Assembly: GCA_946699065.1 (NCBI GenBank)
Contig: CAMPDV010000235.1
Coordinates: forward strand, 62,001-126,000
DNA length: 64,000 nucleotides
Reading direction: 5' to 3'
DNA from: Loxodes magnus
Lineage: Eukaryota; Ciliophora; Karyorelictea; Loxodida; Loxodidae
Part shown: piece after piece, positions 1-11,980 of the stretch
Position numbering within the stretch: the stretch's first letter is position 1
How the letters are laid out: every line of letters starts with the position of its first letter
The notes under the pieces: generated by a model
Database searches by the model: none
Seen by the model: only the letters and a program-made list of their open reading frames with translations
Told to the model about the DNA's origin: nothing
Position numbers and translations under genes: made by a program

Positions 1-729
1 TTAACTTAATTTTCAACTTGCTACAAGTAAAGCTCATCTTAATACTAAAGACAGATAAAATAATCTAAAGTTTGATTTTAAACAAAGAAGCTAATTAAAA
101 AAATTGAAATTAAGGTAATTTTTTGTTTGAATTAGTAAGTGTAAAATTCAAAAGCTTAAAGCAGAGTCTTCTTAAAAGAAATTCATAGTATGATTTTATT
201 TAAATTACAAATAAAAAAATGATTAGGATATAAAGAGCAAAGAATAAATGAATTTGAGTAAATTAAAATTAGATTTGTATTTAATTAAAAAAAATGAGAG
301 CATTTTAAGAAATTATATTGCTAATTTAAGAAAAATTAAATCAGTAAAGAAGATCCCAGATTGCATAATATAATAGCAACCAAAAATAATACATGATAGA
401 TAATAAATTTTCTTTCCATTTCTATTAATTATTAAAGAAAATAAGTCTTAAAGTAACAAATAAAATGAATTACCAATAAGAAGGATTAAATTGAGTTACT
501 TAGAAACAACTTTAGAATACAGTTTTTTAAGTAATATATTACAAATTTAATTTTCGAAAATGCTACTTCTTAAACCTTTGACTTGTAATTAAATCAAGTA
601 AAGGTATCGTATAAAGCGTAATATGAGGGAATCTATAAATTATACTTGATAAATTTTTTTATAGGAGAGTTAAATTCTTTTAGTGAAATTATCTTTTAAG
701 TCAGAAAATATTAATATGTTAATATCCAA

Positions 730-1366
730 TCAAAGCATTTTCTATAATGCTATCTTAATTCTATCCTAGTACCACTAATATTTGCTTGGATTTCTTATAT
801 AGTAGTAGGCTCTAGCTCTTTCATATTCTACGTCATTTTTCTTGTATTTATCATAGATTTAGCAGGCAATAAAAATTTAAGCAATAACGTAAACTTCCTC
901 ACCTTTGCCAAATGTTAATTTGGTAGAAATCTTATCGAAAGAATCAGCAGCAAAATGCAAAATTTCATCCAATTCTTCTTCAGTAATATCCATATCATTT
1001 AGTTCTAAATTGAAATCTTGAGTAATTAATAGAGATTAATAAGCTTCAATACTTAAGGATCATTCTCATTTTATATCAGGAAATCATCTATTTCTTACTA
1101 AGTAACTTAATATCTCTAGCAAACTTATTACATAATGTCTTATGCAAGAGTGAGGTTTTAAGTATAGCACTATAAACAAACTTTTTTAAAAGCTTCCATA
1201 TCCTTTTAAGAATACTACTAGTTGCATTTTTAAATGTTTTCGTTTTATTTTCTATTGTTTTAATATCTCTTTCTTCTTTAATAGCTTTCAAGATCTGAAT
1301 GAAAACCTCTTTGCTTACCTTCTACTACTATCCCTTTTTTTATATGCCATTACTCTAAGATTCCAT
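730..1366 (-). CDS. Small protein of unknown function, one 34-nt intron
   Basis: Function not recognised. The start chosen is the ATG at 1366 (MESQSNG...). The first exon gives a K/E-rich stretch with a helical LKRIWKLLKKFVYS-type segment. A GTAAGA...AG intron at 1065-1098 (34 nt) switches to the frame reading LELNDMDITEEELDEIL, then HFAADSFDKI and an aromatic E-Y-E-R-A-R-A-Y-Y-Y-I-R run. Removing the intron leaves exactly 201 codons ending at TGA (732-730). Acidic and basic residues alternate as in a folded helical protein; there is no signal peptide or obvious membrane span. The C-terminal half is convincing by composition; the N-terminal exon and splice sites are inference. Glutamines come from TAA/TAG and one tryptophan from TGA. 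Confidence 0.55.
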
Positions 1367-1827
1367 TTTTTTCTTTTACTAAAGCAAAGAAATTAAATAT
1401 TTATTTTAGTATCTCCAAACTCTATAATATCCCTAACTGAAAAAATTTGAATATTACTTATTGAAAAAGCCAGTCTTAATAAAGCTCTAGTTAAATTCAA
1501 TCTGTTATCTATTAAGAGCATAAAGTTACTTATTAATGAGATGAAATGTTTATTTCTAAATATTTACCATAATAACTATAGGTATAAAGTATTTAAAATG
1601 AATAAACATTAAACGATGCTTCTGAACATTTCTATATTTCTTCTATATCTTAAAGGATAGAATGTAATATTTCCTTGCTTTATCTAGAAATTTATATTTA
1701 TCTACTTTTCCTTTTAATATCTTGCATTCTATTTTAAAAAGGTTCTATATATCTTAATAAGGGAATATGGTATATGTAAGGGACTTATTTCAAAGAAGAT
1801 TATTATATATATATTATATAAAATGGA

Positions 1828-2240
1828 TGTCGACCGCGTCAGTCAAACTAGTAGGTAATCTGGTGCAGTGTATACTGCATTGCGAGTAATCTCGCACTAG
1901 ATGCCACCACGGGGAAGGGTGGATAAGTTCTGTTGAGACGCACCTAACTTACCCCATGGGTTCTCTCTAGCAGTATGAAAGTTTGACTGACGGGCCTTCT
2001 AATTACCAACTTATAACTAATTCTTATTCGGACCTTATTCAAGAAGACTGAAGCATTTGACTCAAGATTTTAGAATAATTTTTAATAGAAAGATTCCCCA
2101 TTTGGAGAAGCTGACATAACTCATCGGACCTCTAGAATTTAACAAGAATCATAAGAATATTTTTAAATATTAAATATTAATATTGAAAGCTCTGCGCGCC
2201 ATCGAGGTGCTACGCGTTCTATAATCATTTTTATTTATTT
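1828..2240 (+). mobile_element. SINE-A copy 1 (structured non-autonomous retroelement)
   Basis: First of three full copies (others near 39.8 and 62.9 kb). It begins GGATGTCGACCGCG. The 5' domain of about 160 bp is bracketed by GTCAGTCAAACT and its exact complement AGTTTGACTGAC, with internal stems (GCGAGTAATCTCGC; CCACCACGGGGAAGGGTGG). The 3' end is a GC-rich hairpin (CTGCGCGCCATCGAGGTGCTACGCG) followed by an ATTT-type tail. It contrasts with the AT-rich surroundings. No tRNA-like A/B boxes were convincingly found, so the source RNA is unknown. No ORF is shared between copies. Confidence 0.75.
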
Positions 2241-3386
2241 ATTTATCATATGTATTTTTAAATTAGTTTGAGTTAATTTTACTTTTTATAAAATATTCCA
2301 CATCCGGGTCTTTCAGGTGAAAACCGAATATGCTAACTGGTAGACTATTATAGAGTTAAATAAACTAATGAAAGTAAGTTAAATAAGAATATCATGATTA
2401 TTAACATTATGCATACACCAATCATTATAAGTGTATTTATCCATGCTTTAAGATATTTTATTTATTGACTTAAGATTTAAATCAAAACTCATTTATTTTC
2501 ATTTTATTCCATGAAAGGAAATTCTTTCACTTATTTTCAAATATTAAGGAATATAATCAATATAAGCAAATTTATGGAGTAAAACCAACTGGATTCATAG
2601 AAACTTGAGTTACTGGTATTTATAAGTAACTTAGTAAGATATATTAAGGTGAATAAAGAGCCTTTAACTATTAAATTAGAACTGCTTTTGATAGTACAAC
2701 CCTAAGTTTGTATCTTTTATATAGACTGATATTTAAAGTATAGCAATTATAAAGCAATATCATATAGATAGATCTTGAGTATTATAGTTATAGGGATAAA
2801 TTAATATTTTTAAAAGAATTATGATAGCTTTTGAAATAGCTATCATGTCTATATATAACATCTCTTTAAAACCTAATTTAGTAATTAACCCTTTAAATAA
2901 ACTCTTTCACTTAAAATTTAGACTTTAGCAATTTATAAGTCTTTAGTTAAAACCTTAAGATTATCTATTATATAAATGAGTAGAAGCTTTATCTTTGCTA
3001 GATATTTTGCCTAATAAATAGAAAAGTAATAAGATAAGATAAAAAACCATTTTTATTAGATTGGACTAGAAAGAACATTAATAGCTTATTATTATATAAA
3101 TAAATGAAGATGCTCATCTCATTGAATTAGCTTAGAGATATATTGATGATACTTACTATATTTTACTACTTTATAAGTGTAAAAATACAGAGAGGATAAG
3201 ACAAGAAAATAGAAAGGCAAAAAACTTGCATCACGCTTTACTATATAAGAGAGAGATTCCATTACCCAAATAAGTTAATTAGATTTTAAAAGTTATAAGA
3301 TATGAAGGTATTAAATTATTAAATATAGCAATTTTAATGATAAACTTAATTTAATTTTTAATAGCTATCTTAATATTTATTCAGAA
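2241..3386. other. No recognisable gene
   Basis: AT-rich sequence between SINE-A copy 1 and the RING/B-box gene; nothing recognised. Confidence 0.3.
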
Positions 3387-5056
3387 TCAGAAAAAGTTCG
3401 CTACAGTGTTTTCAACTGTCTTATAAAGCCTGTATTTACGGTGTATAATTTCAAGATTTATTTCAGTCTCTGGAGATATCCTTTTTATCGTTTCAATTAT
3501 TTTTTGAATATCTTAACTTTATTAGTCATTTCCTTCAACTTTTTATTATATTAATTAGTTTTTTTCTGTAGAATTTTTAGGATAATTCGGTATAGCCTAT
3601 ATCTTAGCATATTTTTCAATCATTTATTTGATTTTGCTAGTAATTTACTAATCTTCTTTCCATTCGATTGCAAAATTGAATTCGACTTAACTGCTATTAT
3701 TTTTTTTCTAAAGAGCTTCTTATACTTTTGCTAAAGTTAATAAATCTAAAATTCCTCCTTAAGTATTATTTTATCCATTTTGTCCTTATCTATATTTAAT
3801 AATTTTATCATATCCCTACTATTCTACTAATAGCACTTTCTTTAGATCTTCAACTTACTTTTTATGAGTTTATCTTCTTTTGTTGATGGTATCAGTTATC
3901 ATTTTATCTAATTTCACTTTATGCTAACCTCCACGTAGTTACTTTTCCTTTAGATTGTTAGTTTCATTTTATTTTTAGTCTACTATACTTTATATTTTAT
4001 TGCTTCCACCTTGTTAAAACTCTTGAAATTTTTGCCAGCATGTATTTAAACCATTTTAAATATACTATAAACTGTGATTTTAGTGTTAATATTCACATTA
4101 TTGGCAAATTTAAACGTAGCAGCTAAAGCAAATACTTGAAAATTCCAATTGGTGTACCTGGCAAATACTTCCTTATATAGGAATATATTTGAAATTGGCT
4201 GAAAAATTATTACAAAATCTGCAAATCCATACCTATTGACTTGATTGATTCATACAAGATAAACAAATTTCATGTCCACAATCATAAGTATGTGGGGTTT
4301 TAGTCTATTAATTGTAGCTTTGCTAACACTAACTACACTACATTTGAGGAGTGAGCCCTTATGCTAAAATTTGTAACTAAATTTGAATAAACTTTTATAC
4401 TTACAATGTAATGTCCTGGATGCATGATCATACAGTTCTAGCATATCTTGGTTTAGCATGTGTTACATTAGTGGCTTGTCTATAAGCTATGAATAGGACA
4501 AAAAGGCTTTTCTTTTAATATTTGTATTTTTTATTGATTATATTAAGGATTTATAGAAATACGCTTACAAGTAAAGCAAAACCATCCTGACTACTGTCTT
4601 GCTTTTTACATGCAAGCTAAGCAGATTTCATGTCCACATTCAAACATTACTGGAGTTCTATCTTAATCATTGTAGAATCGCTAACAATAAACACACTACA
4701 TTTGAGGAGTGAGCCCTTATGCTAAAATTGGTAACTAAATTTGAATAAACTTTTACACTTACAATGTAATGTCCTGGATGCATGATCATACAGTTCTAGC
4801 ATATCTTGGTTTAGCATGTGTTACATTAGTGGCTTGTCTATAAACCATGAATAAGACAAAGAGACTATTCTATTAAATTTAGCATTTTTTACTGATTAAC
4901 TTGAGAATTTTAAGAAATACGCTTACAAGTAAAGCAAAGCCATTATATTTTTCTCGTTTATTACATGCAAGTTAGACAAACTTAATGTCCACATTCATAA
5001 GCCACACGAGGTTTATCTTAAGCATTATAGTTACTCTAGCATTAAGCACACTTCAT
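3387..5056 (-). CDS. Triple RING / B-box zinc-finger protein (TRIM-like), two 28-nt introns
   Basis: Likely an E3 ubiquitin ligase-type or scaffold protein. From the ATG at 5056 three RING-like units follow: CxxC ... CGH(Q/E)xCLxCM ... CFTC or CRFC, the first starting MKCAQC. Between them lie B-box-like units with CNTCQTKICQNCM then HPGH, and after the third RING CFSC...ICQQCEYQHQNHS. The rest is a Q/K/E-rich, probably coiled-coil tail. Each of the first two units is followed by a GTAAGT...TTTAG intron of 28 nt (4735-4762 and 4377-4404); removing both gives exactly 538 codons ending at TGA 3389-3387. TAA/TAG read as Gln throughout. The repeated units and their introns are nearly identical, so the gene grew by internal duplication. 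The ligase role is inferred from the domains. Confidence 0.75.
4334..4847 (-). repeat. Internal tandem duplication inside the RING/B-box gene
   Basis: Blocks of about 155 bp at 4334-4489 and 4692-4847 are almost identical, including the 28-nt intron, the HPGH zinc-ligand region and the start of the next RING. The intervening RING-coding parts are more diverged, so a whole exon-intron unit was duplicated or homogenised recently. Confidence 0.8.
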
Positions 5057-6859
5057 TTTAATTAAATTTCTAAATTACTTCAAATAGAAAAATTACACTA
5101 TAACTTTTAAAAAGTATAAAATAAACTTAGACTTTTGCTTTTAAATTAAATATTTCATTAGAAACTATAAACCTCTATTACCATTCTTTATGAGCACTTT
5201 TAATTACTTTATAATTTTCGTTTCTTCTTTATGCTTTATAATATAATTTTTATCAATTATTTAGACTAAGTAGCTCTGACTTTAATTAAGTTAAGATGAG
5301 GTAAATTTCTTAGAACATAAAGAAATGGTAAACTGCTATTTTCATGTGGATATAGTTAAATGCTTTGTCTCTTATTTTGTATTCACTAATTTTTTTCCTG
5401 TTTCTGAAGAAGCGAGTGTTGCTGCTTGAAATTGCTGATTTTTAATCAGGTAATTCTGCTTTTCTTAATTATTAAGAAGGTTATTTGAATTATTAAGAAA
5501 AGTCAGATGAAATAGTAGCAAAGTAACTCTTATGGTTTTTCTTGTGATAAATCGAATGAAATCAATCGTATTTTTAAATAAGTAAGTTGATTAGCAAAAG
5601 ATTTAAATGACTAGGTTCATTATATATCATCTTATCTTAGTGTCTATTAAGATATTAAGAGAAAGTTAAAAATATTGGAGTGTATAAATTTCAACTTATT
5701 TTAGCTATATTAACTTCATTATTTTACGAGGCTTAATATAAGCAAAAGACTAAATTTATTTTAAATTACTTCTCTGAAAAAATGGCTATAACACTAAATT
5801 GTCAACTCATAAAGTATAAGGTTTCTAGGTAAACTTACTGAACTAGATATAGTGATAATAAGGCCAATTTAAGTTTTAAACTCTTCATGATTTTATTATG
5901 TTGGATAGATAATTTATATAGCTTATGTTCCATCTTATATAGAAAAAGGAGACCATCTATTAAGTTCATATGCAAACCCCTTTACAGTTAGTAAGAGTAG
6001 TTCTAAATTACTACTATTGGTTTATTGAAAGTATGATCCGCTCAAGTCTAATATATTAGTATTCTAATTAGTCTGTCATTTTCCTATTTTAACTAAGTTA
6101 TTATAGCATATTGTCATATGATCTCATTAGTTATATGGAGACTAGTTAACAACATCAAGAAGCTAACTTAATTAACTAGAATCTTCTCATTTGATCTATA
6201 TATAAGTAATTGGTAATGAGGTAGTATATTGTATGTCTATATGCTACTTTAATTCACTTATGAATAGCTTCAGTCTTTTGATATACTTATCTAATTTTAA
6301 ATTAATAAAAAGCTTTCTTTACTTCAATGATTATATTCAAGCATTACTTCCAAGGATCGAAAATAACTAATATAAATTCTTTAGACCATAAAATCCTGTA
6401 ATACATTTTAAAATAATTTAAAGTGACACACTCCACTTTAGATGTGGTACAACTGAATAGAATTATGGTAATAAACTTAAGAAACTAGGAAATAAGTAAC
6501 GAATAGGAAAATTTAATATATAACTACTTAAATAGTAAATATCAAGATAAAGGAATACAAGCTGTTAAAATATTGATTCAACTAATAATTTAGAATATTT
6601 TATGTTGGTCAGATGTTTGCTGTCTTATGCTTATTAATGAAAGAATTCTGAGAGAAAATTAAAATTATTCAAGAATGCTGGTATAATCAAAAAATGCTGA
6701 AAATAAAGTTTTATATCTGATTTTGCACCAAAAATTAAAGGTTAAAAATCGATCCAAGAGTTTTAGAAGACGCCGCTAGAAGATTGTTTGGTGTTGATAA
6801 GAACTTGAAATTTATAATTGTCAAATATGCATTCATTATAAAGTTGATTTCTATTTAAA
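5057..6859. other. No recognisable gene
   Basis: AT-rich sequence upstream of the RING/B-box gene. A frame near 6.74 kb (DPRVLEDAARRLFGV) is locally protein-like but isolated. Nothing else supported. Confidence 0.3.
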
Positions 6860-7600
6860 ACTGATCAATATATCATCTCTTTTATATCCAATAAGAGGGT
6901 ATTTAGATTTAACAACGATGTGAAAGTTAGTTGTTCTAAAGCATTCCTAATTAATCACTAATCATTAAAATTTTATCAATATCTAATAGACTTTTTTGCT
7001 TTAAAAATTTCTTCTTAAGCTCAAAATTTATGTAAGGATTAGATAATATATCTTTAATTTCAGGGATACCCAACTTATAAAAATTCTAAAAAGATTAAAA
7101 AAAATGTTCCTTCGTAGAGGGAAATGAAAATTACATCAAGATACTATTTTTCTTACTAGTACTAAGTATTTGATAGCTAAGCAAGCAAATATAAAAGCTC
7201 AAGTTTATAGCCCTTATTAGAGTCACTGCAAATTAAAGAAAACGTAGTTAAAATTTCCGATATATCAACTCTGAATTTTTCCAGATTTGAATACCATAAT
7301 CAAGGTATTAAAATTAAATTTAGCCTTAAAAACGGTAAACATTTAGCAATTAGCCATATAAAGAAAATTTACGTGGGATGATATAGTAGGAAAAAGAGAC
7401 TACTGATATAGACGTTCGTATTAAAATCAAGGACTACAATCAGTATAAACCCAGCCTTGTTTAATTTATTATTCAATTTAAATTATTAAAAGATAGCCAA
7501 TTTAATTTCTTAAATATATGCTTATGAACTAAAACTTTGTTTAAATAGAGAAATAATAATTATCTAAAGTTACAAGCAAGCTTTTGATTAAATATAATGA
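6860..7600 (+). CDS. Possible coding region, unknown protein (3' part)
   Basis: One plus-strand frame reads TDQYIISFISNKRVFRF and later KENVVKISDISTL then GIKIKFSLKNGKHLAISHIKK, ending at TGA 7598-7600. Composition looks protein-like and the end abuts the convergent BAH-PHD gene. There is no recognisable family, no clear start, and other frames are also open under this code. It may be the 3' end of a gene starting near 6.7 kb, or chance. Confidence 0.28.
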
Positions 7601-8397
7601 AAGGTAAAATTATGGAAGCCTTAATTTTTAAATTAATTAAAAGGATATTAAAGTTTGGTGGTAGCCTTTTTCTTTTCTTCGCTGGTCTTTCCATTGTCCT
7701 AACTATTCTAACATTTTGGACATGTAGTAAATTCTTCCTCTTTGCTAATTTAAACGCATTTTTCATGGAACAGTTTTCCGCATGTGCCGCATACTAAATA
7801 TTCCAAATCAGGGTTTATTACAGATTTGCATAAGCATACAGTTTTTCATTATTCTTTGGGTGGCATAAACTATTTAGTCGTAAAATCGTATTTTGCCCTA
7901 TAGTAGTAGACGTCATCCTCAACTTCATCCTTAACGAAATATTCCTCAAAATCCATAACCTCAACCTTACCATAAATGCATTCACAGTAAACATCTTGCT
8001 CATGGGTACTAAGGAATACCTCTCCCTCTCCTATATAATTTGGAATTGAAGTTTTTCAAATGTCTTAGGGCTTATAATACCACTAAATTCTCACTTTAGG
8101 ATACTTATCCTTGAAAATCTCGATGATTTTACCCATAGATTCATCATCTTCCTCAGACTCAAGTCTAATTAAAACACTATCGCCTATGGAGTATCTCACC
8201 TAGTTAAGATGCAACTACTTAAAATATTATACTTCTACCTTCTATTTCTTAGTTGTCTTAAATCCGCTATTTTGCTACTCTTCGAAGTTTGCGCTCTTTT
8301 ACTAATTTTTTTTAATTCGGCGTGACTTTCTAAAAGGCTAGATAGGTATTTTAGCTTCCTCAACTTACTATCTTTCGGTTTAACGATTTTTTTTCAT
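7588..8397 (-). CDS. BAH-PHD domain chromatin reader
   Basis: From the ATG at 8397 (MKKNRQTERQQ) a basic N-terminus leads into a BAH domain (residues about 55-180): YSIGDSVLIRLESEEDD, IQWYYKPQDIW, GEVFLSTHEQDVYCECI, then EDDVYYYRAKYD. A PHD finger follows (about 185-235): CLC-x-CGTCGKLFHEKC-x-CPKC, the expected C4HC3 pattern. BAH-PHD proteins bind modified histone tails, so a nuclear chromatin role is expected. Two tryptophans (QDIW, KEQW) are TGA codons at conserved aromatic positions. The stop is ambiguous: TAA at 7590-7588 gives 269 aa; if only TGA terminates, the frame runs to 7300 through non-protein-like sequence and across the convergent frame, so TAA is preferred. Confidence 0.85.
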
Positions 8398-8552
8398 TTA
8401 TTTAGAAATTTGATAATTGAATTAAAGTATTTAAATCAGCTTCTGTTTAAATTAGCTAACTTAATCCCCTTTTATAGTTTAAATCCTAGTTATTCTTATT
8501 TAAACTATGAAACTTACTGATTCAACTAGTTTAACTGTAAATTTTATTTAGG

Positions 8553-8900
8553 AGCTTTATTTTAAAAGCAGAAGAAATTATATCCAACAGAGTTCAGAAA
8601 GCTGCAAGTCTTAAGGCATAGTAGTAAGACTTGTACTCTGAAACTAATAGCTTGAAGAGATAGAATATTGAAGCTTTAGACTAAAAGTGATAAAAGGCTG
8701 TATTATAGTTGTAGCTAAAAGCTTACCTGGAGGATTAAAAAACCCTTCGATTATAAGCTTATAAAATTGCTTTATTCTCCTTATAATTTTAAGTAAAATG
8801 GATATATAAGAGATATCCTTAAGCTTTAAAATTCTTAAGTTTAGATAGGTTTATTAAATACCAAAATAGTCAGAACTAATAAGTATAAACAATGGAGTTT
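8553..8900 (+). CDS. Possible coiled-coil coding fragment
   Basis: A frame reading KAEEIISNRVQKAASLKAQ then YSETNSLKRQNIEALDQKW has heptad-like spacing typical of a coiled coil. No in-frame ATG was found nearby and downstream sequence becomes unconvincing. It could be one exon of a gene or chance in a code without fixed stops. Confidence 0.25.
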
Positions 8901-9599
8901 GGATACTCTTCAAAAGAGGATTTAAATAAAGGAGAAAAGAAGTAAAATTAACCAAATCTTAAATTCATCTATAGGCTTAGTAAGTTAGGAGCTTTATCCA
9001 ATATTACATCATTAGATATCTATTAAAAATTACAAAAGTTAGGATGTTAGTTAAGGGAATATAGTGATCAAAAGAGATTAATAAAGCTATTTATAATTAT
9101 AAAAGAAAGCAAAGTCATAAGCTATTTAATTTAATTCATACATTGCTATTAATTATTCTAAATTTATTAAAGGAATTAAAAGTAAAAAGGAAGAATAAAC
9201 AATCTAAAATATAATATCACCTATTCAATTCAATCTAAGTTTGAAATATGAAACTTTAAGTTAAGAAGCAAAAAGAAACTTGAATTAATTCTCATTTTAT
9301 AAATGAGAGTCAAGTAAGTTTAAACCTTATGAAATTAAATTAAAAGCTATTTTGATTTTAGTAATAAAGTAGATTTGAAAAATGATAGCAGGGTATTTAA
9401 AATAAATTCGAAAAATTATAATTGAATCGTTAAAAAATTAATAAGCAAGGTACATTCTAAAGCATACAGTCATAGCACATTTGTGATTGTATTGTCTTGA
9501 ATGTATTTTGAATAATAATAGTACACATAATTTTTATGTTTGAAAGATGATGTTGAAGTTAGAAACTTCAGTTGAATGTACACTAATTTAATAAAAGCT

Positions 9600-11461
9600 A
9601 GCTAATAAGCAAACAATCTAATACCATTTAGTTACTGTCAATAGCTACTAGAGTTTTCTATTTCTAGGCTTATTCATTAAACTCATTAAATTTCATAATT
9701 AAAGACGCTTTTAAACTTTATAGCCAAGCTATTAACTCCTCAAATAAATATAGCGATTTTAAATTATCAGAACCCAAATAAATTATATTGCTTTGTTTAC
9801 TTTAAAGCTTTTTATAAAACTAAGTTGATGGTAATAAAATTATTATTGCTTAACCTGTTAGTTGGAGAGTGAAATATCTAGGGGTTTTTTATATTTTCTA
9901 ACTATAAAGCTTTCGATTGCTTTAGTTTCAGTTTGACGTATTCACTATTAAGTTTTAATATGATCTATAATGCTTGCTAGTTAATAACAATTATATGAAA
10001 AAATTAAGAAATTTATCTCTTTTTTAACTAAAAGCTTCCTTAAATTTACCTGCTTACTTTCATTTTATTACCCTTCTGTGGTAGATCAACAGAAGTAATA
10101 AGCATAAAATCAATTTTTCATTTTTTTGCTTTTTGTAATTTATATTTCTAAAAAACTTATCGAAAGTATGATGTAGTACTAATATTGGAATCCAAGTCTT
10201 CTTTTAGCTTTGTTTATTATTCCTTTAAGCATCTTTAGGGTATATAGTTTTATATTATTCCCTTTCGATTATTTTATTTTAGTTTAGCTAATTGAATTTA
10301 TAGATTGTATGAGTAAATAGCTTAAATAAGCTGGAGATATTTATGCTTTATAGTCATCTAATTATATTTCACTCTATCCGGAGTTTTTTTCTAGCTTCTT
10401 GTGGTCTTTTTAATATATTGGAGTTTGCATATTTTCAGTTTATTCTTGATCCTACTTGAAGTTTCTTTCATATGGCTTTGAAAGATGATAGCATAATATC
10501 AAATTCCTTAATTCTAGCTTTTCTATTTTCTATTTCCTACAGTCACTTTTTGTGATTGGCTTGATACTTCACATTCTTTTCATTTTTATAGAATAAACAA
10601 AAGCTTTTATAGTAAATTTTCTTAAGCAAGCCTTAGTAAATAAATAACTTCCAGTAAAAGGATTTAATTACCAATCGAAAGATACATCATAGAGTGGAAA
10701 AAAAGATATGAAGATTTAACTTAAAATAGTGTTTAGTAGATAAAATTAAGCGAGAGACTCTACCTTTATTCATTGCATCTAATTGCTCATTTTCTGTCTA
10801 CTTCCTACTATAATCTAAATTAATTTTGTATCCTTTAGACAAAAATAACGAACTGATTGATTTTTGGTGCTACTAGCATGTCTAGTATTTGTAAAAATCT
10901 CAGAAGCCAATAGTTGGTATGAAGATTAATATCACCTGGAAATAGCATTATTAATTGCATACTCCTTTGTCTTATAATCTTTTTCATTAAGTAAAATTCT
11001 GATGCAGTCACTTAGACTCTTTTAAGCTTTATAAATTATGAAAGCCAGTCATAAAAATTCCAAAAGCAGTAATAAAATCCAAAAGGTATATTATATAGTT
11101 ATATAATCAAGCTATCAAGTAACTTAGATTTTGCCTATATAGATTTTCCTCTGAAGGTTAAAGTTTATGGAATGTTGAGTAATAATTAACTTAGGAATTT
11201 AATAATTTTATTTTTTCCTTATTTGGGATATTTTAAATAATAGTTTAAAACAGGAAAAAGGCAACCTCTTTGAGAGAAAAATGCTTCGATTGAATTCAAA
11301 CTTCTAAGGAGAAAAAATATTTATTAGCTTAAAATTCCCTTAAGTTACTATGGAATGTGATTAAGGTTGATTTAAATTAAGCATAGCATTTTAAAGATGC
11401 TATGAATGTGGTGAAGATTATAATAGTTAGAAGTTAGCTGATAGATAAATTATTGTGTTAT
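9600..11461. other. No recognisable gene
   Basis: AT-rich, no motif or repeat recognised on either strand. Confidence 0.3.
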
Positions 11462-11980
11462 TCATTAGTTCTAATCCTAGTTAACTTTCTTTAATTCAAA
11501 CACAAATTAGCCCCTTTCTTACTCCTTTGATTGTGGTGAGTTTCCTTCTGTTTCATCTATTTACTGGGTTGTAGGATTAATAATATCTTAGCTTAACCCT
11601 TCTTTTTATTGTTTTACTTCTTCAAATCCAAAACTTAGCGGAACTTTCTTGCTTGGGGATTTTTATAGAATTCGCTCATCAACTTTATCAACTAAAGAGT
11701 CAGGGTACTATTTAAAGTTCTAAATATCGTTTTATTAAAAGCTAAATTATCTTTATTCAATTCTCTTAGAAGGAGATTTCTACAGAACTCTTTCCAGTTC
11801 TTAGCTAGGATATTATTAGCTTTGAACCACCTAGTTAAATTCTTACTACTTGTCGCTTTTATTTTTCTGTTCAATCAAGCTATCTTATTAAATAGAATTT
11901 GACCTTTATTAAATTTTCTCCTTCTGTACTTACTTCGCCTAAGGATCTTTTGTTCTTCCTTTATCTTGACAACTACCCAT
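11462..11980 (-). CDS. Q/K/S/E-rich protein with N-terminal MGSC (possible lipidation signal)
   Basis: The frame from ATG 11980 to TGA 11464-11462 is exactly 173 codons. It begins MGSCQDKGRTKD, where Gly2 and Cys4 are the classic context for N-myristoylation and palmitoylation, suggesting membrane anchoring. The rest is low-complexity and hydrophilic: repeated K/R-Q tracts, two similar LQKSPSK motifs about 50 residues apart, LVDKVDERI, and a C-terminal FVFELKKVNQDQ. No enzyme domain is recognised. Nearly all Q codons are TAA or TAG. An overlapping frame is also open, so the call rests on clean start and stop and composition. Confidence 0.5.

Noticed and set aside
1828..2240. SINE-A as RNase P, SRP RNA, telomerase RNA or a group I/II intron
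   Set aside because: I looked for the core motifs of these RNAs and did not find them; recurrence with flanking duplications fits a retroelement better.
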